Of a stretch of DNA of 20,823 bases, positions 1-9,661 are shown piece after piece. The notes under the pieces were generated by a model that ran no database searches, had not been told where the DNA came from, and saw nothing but the letters and a program-made list of their open reading frames with translations. The position numbers were made by a program, and so were the translations under genes. The stretch is from assembly GCA_946479515.1 (NCBI GenBank), contig CAMLGF010000067.1, positions 1 to 20,823 of the forward strand, in the 5' to 3' direction. How positions within the stretch are numbered: position 1 is the first letter of the stretch; the number at the start of each line of letters is the position of its first letter. Origin of the DNA: an uncultured Pseudomonadota bacterium (GTDB lineage: Bacteria; Pseudomonadota; Gammaproteobacteria; Steroidobacterales; Steroidobacteraceae).

Positions 1-6
1 GCCGGG

Positions 7-1596
7 TCAGGCGCCCGCTACCACGGCGTCCAGGGCTGCCGCGAGCGCTCGCCAGCGCTTCCTGCGCACGCGGCGCCAGGCGCGGTCGAATCCCGCGCGG
101 CAGTCGAACGCTTCCCGGGCGCCACGGGCGGCCAGCTGGCCGAGGGCAAAGCATGCCACGCGCGGCAATGTCGGATCGCGCGCCATCTTTCCCAGGCGCT
201 CGCTCCGCACGTTGGCGTCGTGATAGGCGCCTGACAAGTCCTGGAGTTTCGCGAGCGCCGCCAGGTAGCGCGCGCCCGCCCGACCGTACAGGCCGGCAAA
301 CGCCTCGAGCACGTAGCGCAGGCGCTTTGCGCGGATACGCACCTCGTGAAGGTCTTCGGCCGTGGATGCGCCATCGATACGCGAGCCGCGCTTGCGCAAT
401 TTGCGAAACAGCTTCCGGATGAGGTCGCGGGCGACGGTCGCCGTGGTCGGCCCTGTCGATGCGCCCGCGTCCGGCTGCGCCAGTTCCCGACGCCAGCCGG
501 CGATCCAGGCCTGCGTCTCGGGTGTATCGAGCGCGGTATTCAGAGCGGCGTGGACTTCGGCACGCTCGGCCTGCAGCCGCTCCCGAATGGCTTCGAGTTC
601 GAGCGGTGCCTCGCTGTCGCTGGCCGTCTGCCCGTCGAGCCAGGCGATTTGCACGTCGCAGTCCCGCACGCGGCCGAGCGCACGGATGAGCGAGCGGATG
701 GCCTTGCGCGAACGCGTCGCCCAGCGCGGGCCATGCGCCGAGAAGGCCTTCACCAGGGTGTCGAGGTGGCGCGCGGCCGTGCGCAGGTCGTGCACCGCGC
801 CAACCGAGCCGAGGCGCGCCGCAGGCTCTTGGTTGAAGAGGTCCTCGAAGTAGCGCCCCAGTATCGCCAGCTGTGCCTGTGCGAAAGGCTGGTTGGCCGC
901 GATTTCCCGCCGCGGCAAGGCCGACGGCAGCGATGCGGACAGGCCCGCGACGTCGAGGCCGGCGCGGAATTTGGAGAGCGCGGCGGGGATGAGGTGGGCG
1001 CTCGCCCGCAGTTGCTCCACCAGGGGTGCGAGTACCGCGGGATGGGCGTTAAGGCATTCCAGCTCGATGCGCACCAATTGATGACGCTTGCCGTCCGGCG
1101 ACTCGATGACGGTCTCGTCGAGGTCCAGCTCCGCCAGCGGCAGGTCGGATTCCGCTTCGAGCAGGAGGTGCCGTTCCCGATGGGTGCGCGCGCTGAAGAG
1201 CTCCTGCAATGGCCGCTCGCCGATGAGCGCGCGCAGCCTTGCCGCAAGTCCATGACGTTCGGCCATGGCCGCGTGGAGGTCTTCGGACTCGACCGTCTCG
1301 CTGAATTCCCGCCGGCTCGCAAAGCCGCCGCGCGCCGGGGTCAGCGATTTCAGAGTGAGCTCGCGGTTCTGGTTACCGCGGGGATCATGCAGGCGCCGCA
1401 GGCGCAACGCGAAGCCGGCACGAAAGAGCAACCAGTCGGCCGAGTCGAAGTAGGAGTCCCGCAGCGACACCGCGGCCCGTGGTGCGAAGCGTCGCGAGGA
1501 CAGGTCCGAGGGCTGCTGCGCGATCCACGCGCGCGTGGCATCCAGGCCATCGGCCGAGAATTGCCATTCCATCTCGCGATGGGCCCTGCCGCTCAT
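7..1596 (-). CDS. CYTH-CHAD domain protein
   Basis: This 529-residue protein has an N-terminal CYTH (triphosphate tunnel) domain at about residues 8-213 and a C-terminal CHAD helical domain at about 225-515. The CYTH part shows the basic and acidic strand motifs (RLRRL, ELTLK, IELE, a late SKFRAG), but the opening ExExK signature reads EMEWQ. The CHAD part has the two characteristic helices, HDLRTAARHLD near 269 and DLHEVRIRAKRLRYVLE near 415, plus RVRDCD and YHDAN. CHAD domains are known to bind polyphosphate and some CYTH proteins hydrolyse inorganic triphosphate, so a polyphosphate-linked role is likely; the substrate is inference. An ATG at 1602 overlaps the purD stop as ATGA, but the ATG at 1596 is preferred because GGGAG lies six bases upstream of it. 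The gene is last in the purine block and is probably translationally coupled to purD. Confidence 0.88.
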   Translation of the reverse strand: MSGRAHREMEWQFSADGLDATRAWIAQQPSDLSSRRFAPRAAVSLRDSYFDSADWLLFRAGFALRLRRLHDPRGNQNRELTLKSLTPARGGFASRREFSETVESEDLHAAMAERHGLAARLRALIGERPLQELFSARTHRERHLLLEAESDLPLAELDLDETVIESPDGKRHQLVRIELECLNAHPAVLAPLVEQLRASAHLIPAALSKFRAGLDVAGLSASLPSALPRREIAANQPFAQAQLAILGRYFEDLFNQEPAARLGSVGAVHDLRTAARHLDTLVKAFSAHGPRWATRSRKAIRSLIRALGRVRDCDVQIAWLDGQTASDSEAPLELEAIRERLQAERAEVHAALNTALDTPETQAWIAGWRRELAQPDAGASTGPTTATVARDLIRKLFRKLRKRGSRIDGASTAEDLHEVRIRAKRLRYVLEAFAGLYGRAGARYLAALAKLQDLSGAYHDANVRSERLGKMARDPTLPRVACFALGQLAARGAREAFDCRAGFDRAWRRVRRKRWRALAAALDAVVAGA

Positions 1597-1598
1597 CG

Positions 1599-2903
1599 TC
1601 ATCTCCCGTGTGTGCGTTCCCTCGCGATCGCCCGATAGCCGATATCCCGCCGACACTGCATGCCTTGCCAGCTGATGCAGTCCACCAGTGCGTACGCCTG
1701 CGCCTGCGCCGCGGACACGCTGTCTCCCAGACCCACCGCGCACAGCACGCGGCCGCCGCTGGTGACCAGTTCGCCGTCCTGCAGCGTCGTGCCCGCGTGG
1801 AACACCTTGCCCTTGCCTTCGCGCGACCGGCTGGCCGCTTCGGCCAGGCCCTGGATGACATCACCCTTGCGCACGCTTTCCGGATAACCCGCGGCCGCGA
1901 GCACCACCCCCAGCGCCGCGCGCGGATCCCACTGCGCCTGCACCTGGTCGAGCCGATGATCGAGCGCGGCCTCGCACAGCTCCACCAGATCGCTCTGCAA
2001 CCGCATCATGATGGGCTGGGTCTCGGGGTCGCCGAAACGGCAGTTGTACTCGAGCACGTTGGGCGTGCCATCCGGGTGAACCATGATCCCCGCGTACAGG
2101 AAGCCCGTGTACGGCGTGCCGTCCTTCGCGAGCCCGCGGATGGTGGGCTCGATGACTTCGCGCAGGATGCGTTCGTGCATGGCGCGGTCGACCACGGGCG
2201 CGGGCGAGTAGGCGCCCATGCCACCGGTGTTGGGACCGGCGTCGCCGTCGCGCAGGCGCTTGTGATCCTGCGAGGTGGCCATGGTCAGGATGTTCTTGCC
2301 GTCCGCCATGACGATGAAACTGGCTTCCTCGCCGGGCAGGAATTCCTCGATCACCACCTGGTCGCCGGCGGAGCCGAACTGGCCGCCGAACATGCTGCGC
2401 GCGGTGGCGATGGCCTCGTCGGCCGACTCGCAGATCACCACGCCTTTCCCGGCCGCGAGCCCCGACGCCTTGACGACCATGGGCGTGCGCTGCGCGCGCA
2501 CCCAGGTCTCGTCGAAATCGTCCCGGGTGAACGTGGCGTAGGCCGCCGTAGGAATGCCGTGACGCTTCAGGAACTCCTTGGTGAAGGCCTTGGAGCCTTC
2601 GAGCTGCGCGGCCGCCTGGACGGGACCGAAGCAGCGCAGGCCCGCGGCCTTGAACGCGTCCACTACGCCGATGACCAGCGGTGCCTCGGGACCGATGAGC
2701 GTGAGACCCACCTTCTCGGCCTTGGCGAGGGCGAGGAGGCCGGCCACGTCCTCGGAGCCGACGTTCACGTTGCGCACGCGCGGCTCGGTGGCAGTGCCGC
2801 CGTTGCCCGGTGTCACCAGCACCTCGGAGACCTTCGGGGATTGCGCGCATTTCCACGCGAGCGCGTGTTCGCGCCCGCCGGAACCTACCACCAGGACCTT
2901 CAT
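1599..2903 (-). CDS. purD: Phosphoribosylamine--glycine ligase (GAR synthetase)
   Basis: This 434-residue cytoplasmic enzyme joins glycine to 5-phosphoribosylamine using ATP, the second step of de novo purine synthesis. The N terminus [18 protein letters not shown] and the following PGNGGT are diagnostic. The ATP-grasp part shows [13 protein letters not shown], the glycine-rich [10 protein letters not shown] and a late [12 protein letters not shown] metal/ATP site. The length fits the family (about 425-435). It starts 7 bp after the purH stop, so the two purine genes are almost certainly cotranscribed, and its stop overlaps an ATG of the downstream CYTH-CHAD gene. The last residues, after the [20 protein letters not shown] segment, form a short Arg/His-rich tail. 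Identification is secure. Confidence 0.98.
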   Translation of the reverse strand: MKVLVVGSGGREHALAWKCAQSPKVSEVLVTPGNGGTATEPRVRNVNVGSEDVAGLLALAKAEKVGLTLIGPEAPLVIGVVDAFKAAGLRCFGPVQAAAQLEGSKAFTKEFLKRHGIPTAAYATFTRDDFDETWVRAQRTPMVVKASGLAAGKGVVICESADEAIATARSMFGGQFGSAGDQVVIEEFLPGEEASFIVMADGKNILTMATSQDHKRLRDGDAGPNTGGMGAYSPAPVVDRAMHERILREVIEPTIRGLAKDGTPYTGFLYAGIMVHPDGTPNVLEYNCRFGDPETQPIMMRLQSDLVELCEAALDHRLDQVQAQWDPRAALGVVLAAAGYPESVRKGDVIQGLAEAASRSREGKGKVFHAGTTLQDGELVTSGGRVLCAVGLGDSVSAAQAQAYALVDCISWQGMQCRRDIGYRAIARERTHGR

Positions 2904-2910
2904 CGCCGGA

Positions 2911-4476
2911 TCAGTGCCGGAAATGGCGCATGCCGGTGAACACCATGCACATGCCGTGTTCGTCGGCCGCGGCGACGACTTCCTCGTCGCGCCTGCTGCC
3001 GCCGGGCTGGACGATGGCCTTGATGCCGTATTCGGCGGCCACGTCGATGCCGTCCCTGAACGGGAAGAACGCGTCCGAGGCCATTGCGCTGCCTTCGACG
3101 GTCAGGCCCTCGTCCTTGGCCTTGAGCGCGGCGATGCGCGTGGAATACACGCGCGACATCTGCCCCGCGCCCACGCCGATGGTCATGCCGTCCCGGGCGA
3201 ACACGATGGCATTGGATTTCACATACTTGCACACGCGCCACGCGAACCAGAGGTCCGCGTACTGAGAGGGCGTGGGCTTGAGCCTGCTGACCACCTTGAA
3301 AGTCTCGGGAAGCGCGAGTGCGGTATCGCGGTTCTGCACCAGCAGGCCGCCGACCACGCTGCGGTATTCGAGCTCGGACGGATTCTGCTTCGACAAGGCG
3401 CCGATGATGAGCACGCGCACATTGGCGCGGCCGGCTAGCACCGCGCCCGCGGCTGCGGACACCGACGGCGCGGCGATCACTTCGACGAACTGCCGGCCGA
3501 CGATGGCGGCGGCAGTGGCTTCATCGAGCTCGCGGTTGAAAGCGATGATGCCGCCGAAGGCCGAGGTGGGGTCCGTACGGTAGGCGCGGTCATATGCGTC
3601 GGTGAGCGACACCGCGGTGCCGACGCCGCACGGGTTGGCGTGCTTGACGATGACGCAGGCCGGCTCGGCGAACACGCGCACGCATTCCACGGCGGTGTCG
3701 GTATCGGCGATATTGTTGAACGAGAGCTCCTTGCCCTGGAGCATGCGGGCATTGGCCACGCACGAGCCGCTGACGCCGGGCTCGCGGTAGAAGGCCGCAC
3801 GCTGGTGCGGGTTCTCGCCATAACGCAGGTCCTGCACCTTCTCGAACACCAGCGGCAGGGTCTGCGGAAACGCCTCGGCCGCCTCGGTCTCGCGTCCCAT
3901 GAGGTAGTTGGACACCATGGTGTCGTACTTGGCCGTGTGCGCGAACGCCTTGGCGGCCAGGCTCGACCGGGTATCGATGCTGGTGGCGCCGTCATTGGCG
4001 TCCAGGTCGCCGAGCACCCGGCCGTAGTCGGCCGGATCGACGATGACCGTCACGGACTCGTGGTTCTTGGACGCCGCGCGCACCATCGCGGGTCCGCCGA
4101 TGTCGATGTTCTCGATGGCATCGGCATAGGTGCAGTCCGGCTTGGCCACGGTCTGGGCGAATGGGTAGAGGTTCACCACCAGCAGGTCGATGGGCGGGAT
4201 GTCATGCTTGGCCATGACGGCGTCGTCGACGCCGCGACGGCCGAGCAGGCCGCCGTGCACGCGCGGGTGCAGGGTCTTGACCCGCCCATCCATGATTTCC
4301 GGAAAGCCCGTATAGGACGAGACCTCGATGACGGGGATGCCGTTCTCGGCGAGCAGGCGGGCGGTGCCGCCGGTGCTCAGGATTTCGATGTGGCGGGCGT
4401 GCAGGGCACGGGCGAAATCAACCAGCCCCGTCTTGTCGGAGACCGACAGCAGGGCTCTGCGAATCTGTACGAGCAT
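2911..4476 (-). CDS. purH: Bifunctional AICAR transformylase/IMP cyclohydrolase
   Basis: This 521-residue enzyme performs the last two steps of de novo IMP synthesis: formyl transfer to AICAR and ring closure. The N-terminal cyclohydrolase (MGS-like) domain starts with [17 protein letters not shown] and carries [11 protein letters not shown] and [15 protein letters not shown]. The transformylase half shows [14 protein letters not shown] and the catalytic Lys-His in [13 protein letters not shown], then [10 protein letters not shown], and ends with FTGMRHFRH. The start was set at 4476 ([10 protein letters not shown]), because the open frame continues upstream only as sequence overlapping fis. 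The gene lies 11 bp after the fis stop and just before purD. Length and motifs match the family fully. Confidence 0.98.
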   Translation of the reverse strand: MLVQIRRALLSVSDKTGLVDFARALHARHIEILSTGGTARLLAENGIPVIEVSSYTGFPEIMDGRVKTLHPRVHGGLLGRRGVDDAVMAKHDIPPIDLLVVNLYPFAQTVAKPDCTYADAIENIDIGGPAMVRAASKNHESVTVIVDPADYGRVLGDLDANDGATSIDTRSSLAAKAFAHTAKYDTMVSNYLMGRETEAAEAFPQTLPLVFEKVQDLRYGENPHQRAAFYREPGVSGSCVANARMLQGKELSFNNIADTDTAVECVRVFAEPACVIVKHANPCGVGTAVSLTDAYDRAYRTDPTSAFGGIIAFNRELDEATAAAIVGRQFVEVIAAPSVSAAAGAVLAGRANVRVLIIGALSKQNPSELEYRSVVGGLLVQNRDTALALPETFKVVSRLKPTPSQYADLWFAWRVCKYVKSNAIVFARDGMTIGVGAGQMSRVYSTRIAALKAKDEGLTVEGSAMASDAFFPFRDGIDVAAEYGIKAIVQPGGSRRDEEVVAAADEHGMCMVFTGMRHFRH

Positions 4477-4487
4477 CTTCGGATTTT

Positions 4488-4778
4488 TTAGTTCGAGGCC
4501 GAGAGGCCGAATTGTCGCATCTTCTTGCGCAGCGTTCCCCGGTTGATGCCGAGAATGGCCGCCGCCCGGCACTGGTTGCCGGCGGAATAGTCGAGCACGG
4601 CGCGGAACAGCGGTTCTTCGACCTCGCGCAGCACCAGGTCGTAGAGGTGGGCGGGCTTGTGGCCGTTGAGGTTCGAGAAGTAGTCGGAAAGGGCGCGCTC
4701 GGCGTGGTTTCTGAGGGGCACTTCAAGCGTGCCGTTGCGACCGGAATCTTTTCGCGTCCGTGAAGTTTTCGCCGTCAT
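4488..4778 (-). CDS. fis: DNA-binding protein Fis
   Basis: This 96-residue nucleoid protein of the Fis family bends DNA and modulates rRNA, recombination and growth-phase genes. The middle segment ([20 protein letters not shown]) matches the dimerisation helices. The C-terminal helix-turn-helix, [20 protein letters not shown] at about residues 67-86, is near-identical in pattern to enterobacterial Fis. It follows dusB with a 48-bp gap, the classical dusB-fis order, and precedes purH by 11 bp, so it probably shares their transcript. The N-terminal 20 residues are basic and diverge from the enterobacterial beta-hairpin arm, which is common outside that group. A separate promoter in the dusB-fis gap was looked for but no convincing one was seen. 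Confidence 0.97.
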   Translation of the reverse strand: MTAKTSRTRKDSGRNGTLEVPLRNHAERALSDYFSNLNGHKPAHLYDLVLREVEEPLFRAVLDYSAGNQCRAAAILGINRGTLRKKMRQFGLSASN

Positions 4779-4826
4779 TCTCTACGCCCCATCGTCTGTG
4801 CCCGAGCCTGAACACAAAGTGCCGTC

Positions 4827-5864
4827 TTATACACACGCCGCAAGACCTCCCCAGGTTGCAGCGGTGGCCTGAGCGGCGGCCCCATCTCCGCAACGGAGGA
4901 GCCACGCGTCCAGACTTTCTTTCGACAACGCAAACTGCGACGCCGACGTCGAAGCTGCCATCAACTCCCGACGAACGTCGGGTGCATCCTGCATCTTCTC
5001 CAGATACCAACCGAGGTGTTTGCGCGCTACTCGAACGCCAGTCTCTTCACCGTAGAAAGCGTAGAGGGATTCGAGATGCGCGAGGATGGTATCACGCACT
5101 TTCCGGAGTGGAAGTGCGGGCGCAATTTTTCCGTGCGACAAAAAATAATTGACATCACGGAAAATCCACGGCGATCCATGCGCGGCGCGGCCGAGCATTA
5201 CTCCTGTTGCGCCCGTGAAATCAAGCACTGCGCGCGCCTTTTGCGGTGAATCAATATCGCCATTGGCAAATAACGGAATGCGAATGCGCGATCTGATTTC
5301 TCGAATGGTGTCGTACTCCGCTGCGCCGTCATAAAAATCTTCGCGCGTGCGGCCGTGTATCGCCAGCGCTGCGATGCCACAGTCTTCGGCCCGTTGCGCA
5401 ATGCGCACACCGTTGCGCCGATCACGACTCCAGCCGGTCCGCGTCTTCAACGTCACCGGCACGCTCGACGCCTCGACCACTGCTTCGAGAATTTTCGTGA
5501 CCAATGGCTCGTCGGTGAGCAGCGCCGAGCCGCACAGCCGGTTGCAGACCTTCTTCGCGGGGCAACCCATGTTGATGTCGATGATCTGCGCGCCGAGATC
5601 GATGTTCCGTCGCGCGGCTTCCGCGAGCGCTTGCGGATCGGCGCCGGCGAGCTGCACCACGCGCGGCTCGGGCTCGCCTTCGTGATCGAGGCGGCGTTGC
5701 GTCTTCTTCGTCGTCCAGAGCCGCACGTCGCTGGTGATCATTTCCGACGCCGCCAGTCCCGCGCCAAAGGACTTCGCCAGCACGCGAAACGGACGGTCGG
5801 TGACCCCGGCCATGGGCGCCAGCACGACATTGGAGTCCAGCAGGTAGGGCCCGATTCGGGTCAT
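4827..5864 (-). CDS. dusB: tRNA-dihydrouridine synthase B
   Basis: This 345-residue flavoenzyme reduces uridines in the tRNA D-loop. It shows the Dus start NVVLAPMAGVTDRPFR, the VVQLAGADP flavin-barrel strand, the catalytic Cys101 within INMGCPAKKVCNRLCGSALL, the VTLKTRTGW and IHGRTREDFYDG motifs, and the phosphate-binding GATGVMLGRAAHGSPW. The first half of the barrel is typical in base composition, but the segment encoding roughly residues 170-270 (about 5060-5350) is clearly richer in A and T in third positions than its neighbours. The C terminus carries some 20 extra Ala-rich residues relative to the enterobacterial enzyme. The position directly before fis supports DusB rather than DusA or DusC. 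Confidence 0.96.
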   Translation of the reverse strand: MTRIGPYLLDSNVVLAPMAGVTDRPFRVLAKSFGAGLAASEMITSDVRLWTTKKTQRRLDHEGEPEPRVVQLAGADPQALAEAARRNIDLGAQIIDINMGCPAKKVCNRLCGSALLTDEPLVTKILEAVVEASSVPVTLKTRTGWSRDRRNGVRIAQRAEDCGIAALAIHGRTREDFYDGAAEYDTIREIRSRIRIPLFANGDIDSPQKARAVLDFTGATGVMLGRAAHGSPWIFRDVNYFLSHGKIAPALPLRKVRDTILAHLESLYAFYGEETGVRVARKHLGWYLEKMQDAPDVRRELMAASTSASQFALSKESLDAWLLRCGDGAAAQATAATWGGLAACV

Positions 5865-5897
5865 GGACGGCGACGCGATTATGGGTAAATGAGCGGC

Positions 5898-7358
5898 TCA
5901 GCCCGCCGGCCGGCGACGTGCGTCATTGGCGCAGCCGATGGCGCCGCTTTCGCCGCGCAAACAGGCGTCGATCTCGAAGCCGATGGCCGCCCGGCCCGGG
6001 TCGATCACGTGCAGCTCCGCGTCGATGCGTTGGTCGGGCTCGAGCAGGCGCTGCCGGGCCGCACGCGGCGGCAGGTAGTCGCGGGGCTCGAGGTCGCGCG
6101 TGGCGACCGGATTGCCGTATCGGTCCTGCAGGGTGAGCCGCAGCAGCGGCAGGGGCTGCACGCGCGGGCTCTCGTTCTGTAAAGAAAGCCGCACACGCAA
6201 TTGTGCGGCCTCGCCGCCCTCGGCCTCGGCGCCCAGCTGCTGCACGGAATAGGCCGTGAGATCCCAGCGGGGCGTCGGCGTGGCGCCGAACCAGCCGTAG
6301 ATCTTGCTGAGCGTGGGACCGACGGTCTCGTTCAGCACGAGATCGCGGCGATTGAAGTGCACCAGCTGGGCAGCCAATAACAGCAGCAGGCCGGCGACGC
6401 CGGCGATCTGCGCCCAGGACGCGCGCGCAGGCGCGTGTTCTTCCAGTAACGGCTCGAGCGCCGCCTCGCTGCCCGCGCCGGTGGTGGCTCGCGCAACTTG
6501 CGCCGCGGGCTCTTCGTCATCTGCATCTGCATCGGCATCGGCATGCGCATCTGCATCCGCGTTGTCGATCAGCGCCGCGCGCTCGGCGGTGCGCACGCGT
6601 TCGGCCTCGGCCTCCGCCTCGGCGAACATTTCTTCCACCCAGGGGGGATCGTGCTGCGGGGTGTCGCCACTCGGCGCGCCTTCATCCGGTTCGGAGGACG
6701 GCAGCGGCGATTCCTCGATCACCGATTCGGCATCGGCGGCCGGCTCGTCATCATCGAGCAGCGACCAGTCGTCGGCGGCAATGGTATCGGTGTGCGCCGC
6801 ATCGTCGGCGGGCGCGGGCCCGCTCCCGGCCGCCGCCTCCGCGCCCGGTTCCTCGCCGAGCACCACGGCTTCAAAGCTGCCGGACCCCGTGCCCGCTTCG
6901 GCGTCGGGCGGCGCGATGAAGATCTCCGAGACATCGGTGGCGGTGGCGTCGAATTCCAGCGAAGGCTCGTCCGGGTACCCCTCGGAGACAACGATGCCGT
7001 CGCTGTCGGGTTCCGCCTCCGGCTCGGCCGCGAACTCGACCTCGGGTGGCAGCTCTGACTCTGGCTCCGGCTCTGACTCCGGCTCCGGTTCGGATTCGGC
7101 CTCGGGGGCAGGCTCCTCCGGCTCGCGATCCGCCACGCCCGCACCCACGGCGGGATTCGCGGGCGGCGGCGGGGCGGTCTCTCTCAGGCGCCGGCTGGCG
7201 GTGTCGGAAACGCTGCTGCCGGGATCGCCCTCGCGCAGCGCAATCAGCGCATTGAACACGTTGGCGCAGCGGCCACAGCGCACATACCCCTGGCCCGCGC
7301 GCAGGTCCACGGTGGTGACCACGAGCGTGAGCGTGCATTTGGGGCAGACGGTGAACAT
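5898..7358 (-). CDS. MJ0042 zinc-ribbon / DUF3426 membrane protein
   Basis: This 486-residue protein starts with an MJ0042-type zinc ribbon (Cys5, Cys8, Cys28, Cys31: CPKC...CGRC), followed by about 260 residues of acidic, low-complexity linker rich in Glu, Pro, Ala and Asp. One membrane segment at about 316-335 (IAGVAGLLLLLAAQLVHF) leads into a C-terminal DUF3426 domain at about 336-475, predicted to face the periplasm. The start at 7358 puts the zinc ribbon at the N terminus as in the family; the frame also opens 15 codons earlier, at 7403. Proteins of this type sit between prmA and dusB in many gammaproteobacteria, but their biochemical role is not established. The linker is encoded by short DNA repeats and is likely to vary in length. 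Confidence 0.9.
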   Translation of the reverse strand: MFTVCPKCTLTLVVTTVDLRAGQGYVRCGRCANVFNALIALREGDPGSSVSDTASRRLRETAPPPPANPAVGAGVADREPEEPAPEAESEPEPESEPEPESELPPEVEFAAEPEAEPDSDGIVVSEGYPDEPSLEFDATATDVSEIFIAPPDAEAGTGSGSFEAVVLGEEPGAEAAAGSGPAPADDAAHTDTIAADDWSLLDDDEPAADAESVIEESPLPSSEPDEGAPSGDTPQHDPPWVEEMFAEAEAEAERVRTAERAALIDNADADAHADADADADDEEPAAQVARATTGAGSEAALEPLLEEHAPARASWAQIAGVAGLLLLLAAQLVHFNRRDLVLNETVGPTLSKIYGWFGATPTPRWDLTAYSVQQLGAEAEGGEAAQLRVRLSLQNESPRVQPLPLLRLTLQDRYGNPVATRDLEPRDYLPPRAARQRLLEPDQRIDAELHVIDPGRAAIGFEIDACLRGESGAIGCANDARRRPAG

Positions 7359-7412
7359 GCGGTATCCGGCGCCGTTATGCGCCGCGGGAGCCGTGCAATG
7401 CAACTGCGACGC

Positions 7413-8288
7413 TCACCGGCGGATCCCGGAAAGGGCGGTCCAGCCATCGCGCGTGGCGAACGGCGTGACTTCAAACCACTCGGCATGCGCGCGCGCCACC
7501 TCGTCCGCCTGGGAACTCAGCAGTCCCGCGAGAACGATTCTGCCGCCGGCTCGGACCAGGGCCGCGAACCGGGCTGCCAGCTCGCACAGCGGCCCGCAGA
7601 GAATATTGGCGAGCAGCAGATCCGCGCCGGCAGGCAGCTGCGCATCCTGGTCCACGACGTGGACGCGATCGCCGACCTCGTTGGCTTCGGCGTTGTCGCG
7701 GGCGGCGATCAGCGCCTGGGGGTCGATGTCGAACGCGTAGGCCGCGGCTGCCCCGAGCTTCACGGCGGCGACGGCCAGCACGCCCGAGCCGCAGCCATAG
7801 TCGATGGCGATCTGTGCGGGAGCGACGTGTTCATCGAGCCACGCCAGGCACATGGCCGTGGTCGCGTGCGTGCCCGTGCCGAAGGCCAGGCCCGGGTCCA
7901 GTTTCACGACCACCGCCCCCTCGGTATGCACATGCGCATGGTGAGGCGCCACCCACAGCCGCCGGCCGAAGCACATGGGGTGGAAATCGCGCAGCCATTC
8001 TCGTTCCCAGACCTTGTCGGCCAGCGTTTCCACCTGCAGGCGCGACGGCTCCACACGCAACACGTGCGAGAGCCCGGCGACCAGTTCCTCGGGCGAGGTG
8101 TCGAACGGAAACAGCGCCTGCAGCTTCGAGTGCGGCCACAGGCGGAACTCGCCAGGCGCAGGCTCGAGGATCGGATCGTCGCGCTGATCGGTGTACGAGA
8201 CCGCCAGCGCGCCGAACTCGAAGCAGGACTCCTCGACGCGTTCGGCGTCGAGTCCGTCGAGCGTCAGCGTCAGCGCGAGTTGCGGCAT
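7413..8288 (-). CDS. prmA: Ribosomal protein L11 methyltransferase
   Basis: This 291-residue SAM-dependent enzyme trimethylates ribosomal protein L11. The N-terminal substrate-recognition domain has the GALAVSYTDQRDDPILEP pattern. It is followed by the linker motif LDPGLAFGTGTHATT (about 130-144), the SAM-binding DYGCGSGVLA (about 163-172), the acidic FDIDPQA and the LLANILCGPL motif (about 225-234). Length fits the family (about 290-300). It lies about 20 bp downstream of accC in the common accC-prmA order, with an AGGG four bases before the start codon. Identification is secure. Confidence 0.97.
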   Translation of the reverse strand: MPQLALTLTLDGLDAERVEESCFEFGALAVSYTDQRDDPILEPAPGEFRLWPHSKLQALFPFDTSPEELVAGLSHVLRVEPSRLQVETLADKVWEREWLRDFHPMCFGRRLWVAPHHAHVHTEGAVVVKLDPGLAFGTGTHATTAMCLAWLDEHVAPAQIAIDYGCGSGVLAVAAVKLGAAAAYAFDIDPQALIAARDNAEANEVGDRVHVVDQDAQLPAGADLLLANILCGPLCELAARFAALVRAGGRIVLAGLLSSQADEVARAHAEWFEVTPFATRDGWTALSGIRR

Positions 8289-8309
8289 GTGCCCTGAGTC
8301 CGTCGCGCG

Positions 8310-9653
8310 TTATTTCAGGCCGAGCCGGCGTTCGAGGTAGTGGATGTCCTGCCCGCCCGCGCGGAAGGCCTGGTGCGTGAAGATTTCCTGGTGCAAGGCC
8401 GTGTTGGTCTTGATGCCTTCCACCACCATTTCGGCCAGCGCGTTGCGCATGCGCGCGATGGCCGTCTCCCGTGTGTCGCCGTAGGCGATGACCTTGGCCA
8501 CCAGCGAGTCGTAATGCGGCGGCACGTTGTAGCCGGAGTAGATGTGGCTGTCGACGCGCACGCCCGGCCCGCCCGGCGCATGCCAGAGTTTCACCGGCCC
8601 CGGCGAGGGCATGAAGGTCTTGGGGTCTTCCGCGTTGATGCGGCACTCGATGGCGTGGCCCGTGAGCTTGATGTCCTTCTGCGCGAACTGCAGCTTCTCG
8701 CCGGAAGCGATCAGCAGCTGCGCCTTCACCAGGTCGATGCCGGTGATCAGCTCGGTCACCGGGTGCTCCACCTGGATGCGCGTGTTCATCTCGATGAAAT
8801 AGAACTCGCCGTCCTGGAACAGGAACTCGAGCGTGCCGGCGCTGCGGTAACCGACGGCCTTGCAGGCCTCGACCACGCGCTCACCCATCATCTCGCGCTG
8901 CGCGGCGGTGATGCCGGGCGCGGGCGCCTCTTCCACCACCTTCTGGTGGCGGCGCTGCATGGAGCAGTCGCGCTCACCGAGATGGATGACGTTGCCGTGG
9001 TGATCGGCCAGCACCTGGAACTCGATGTGACGCGGGCGCTCCAGGAATTTCTCCATGTACACCTGGTCGTTGTTGAACGCGGCCAGCGCCTCGCCCTTGG
9101 TCACGGCGATGGCGTTCAACAGCGAGGCCTCGGTATGCACCACGCGCATGCCGCGGCCGCCGCCGCCGCCCGAGGCCTTGATGATCACCGGATAGCCGAT
9201 GTCGCGCGCGATGCGGAAATTCTCTTCGGGTACGTCGCCCAGAGGGCCGCCCGAGCCCGGCACGCAGGGCACGCCGGCCTTCTTCATCACATTGATGGCC
9301 GACACCTTGTCGCCCATCATGCGGATAACGTCGGCCTTGGGGCCGATGAATGTGAAGCCGCTCTTTTCCACGCGTTCGGCGAAGTCCGCGTTCTCGGAGA
9401 GGAAGCCGTACCCCGGGTGGATGCCCACCGAATCCGTGACTTCCGCCGCGCTGATGATGGCGGGCATGTTGAGGTAGCTCTTCTGCGAGGACGGCGGGCC
9501 GATGCACACCGACTCGTCGGCCAACAACACGTGCTTGAGGTTGTAGTCCGCCGTGGAATGCACGGCCACGGTCTTGATGCCCAGCTCGCGGCAGGCGCGC
9601 AGGATTCGCAGCGCGATCTCGCCGCGGTTGGCGATGACGATTTTGTCGAGCAT
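8310..9653 (-). CDS. accC: Acetyl-CoA carboxylase, biotin carboxylase subunit
   Basis: This 447-residue subunit carboxylates biotin on AccB using ATP and bicarbonate, the committed step of fatty acid synthesis. Visible motifs are the N-terminal [20 protein letters not shown], the [14 protein letters not shown] segment, the ATP-grasp glycine loop [12 protein letters not shown], the [20 protein letters not shown] stretch, the catalytic [16 protein letters not shown] and the [11 protein letters not shown] region. The length is that of stand-alone bacterial AccC (about 447-450) and shows no fused biotinyl domain. The start at 9653 is chosen from the family N terminus; the frame runs upstream into accB without homology. 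It begins 8 bp after accB. Confidence 0.98.
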   Translation of the reverse strand: MLDKIVIANRGEIALRILRACRELGIKTVAVHSTADYNLKHVLLADESVCIGPPSSQKSYLNMPAIISAAEVTDSVGIHPGYGFLSENADFAERVEKSGFTFIGPKADVIRMMGDKVSAINVMKKAGVPCVPGSGGPLGDVPEENFRIARDIGYPVIIKASGGGGGRGMRVVHTEASLLNAIAVTKGEALAAFNNDQVYMEKFLERPRHIEFQVLADHHGNVIHLGERDCSMQRRHQKVVEEAPAPGITAAQREMMGERVVEACKAVGYRSAGTLEFLFQDGEFYFIEMNTRIQVEHPVTELITGIDLVKAQLLIASGEKLQFAQKDIKLTGHAIECRINAEDPKTFMPSPGPVKLWHAPGGPGVRVDSHIYSGYNVPPHYDSLVAKVIAYGDTRETAIARMRNALAEMVVEGIKTNTALHQEIFTHQAFRAGGQDIHYLERRLGLK

Positions 9654-9661
9654 CGCGCGTC

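Noticed and set aside
346..2939. Long plus-strand frames opposite the CYTH-CHAD and purD genes (346-1638 and 1479-2939)
   Set aside because: Both lie fully antisense to genes with clear family motifs and read as Arg/Gly/His-rich sequence typical of high-GC shadow frames.
5148..5153. TTGACA on the plus strand within dusB, as a possible antisense promoter
   Set aside because: No acceptable -10 box follows at 15-19 bp, and the plus strand there carries no gene.
6304..7740. A 478-residue Ser/Ala-rich plus-strand frame opposite the zinc-ribbon gene
   Set aside because: It is the complement of the acidic linker repeats; low-complexity Ser runs come from GAG/GCC codons read backwards, and the minus-strand frame has a real zinc ribbon and membrane segment.
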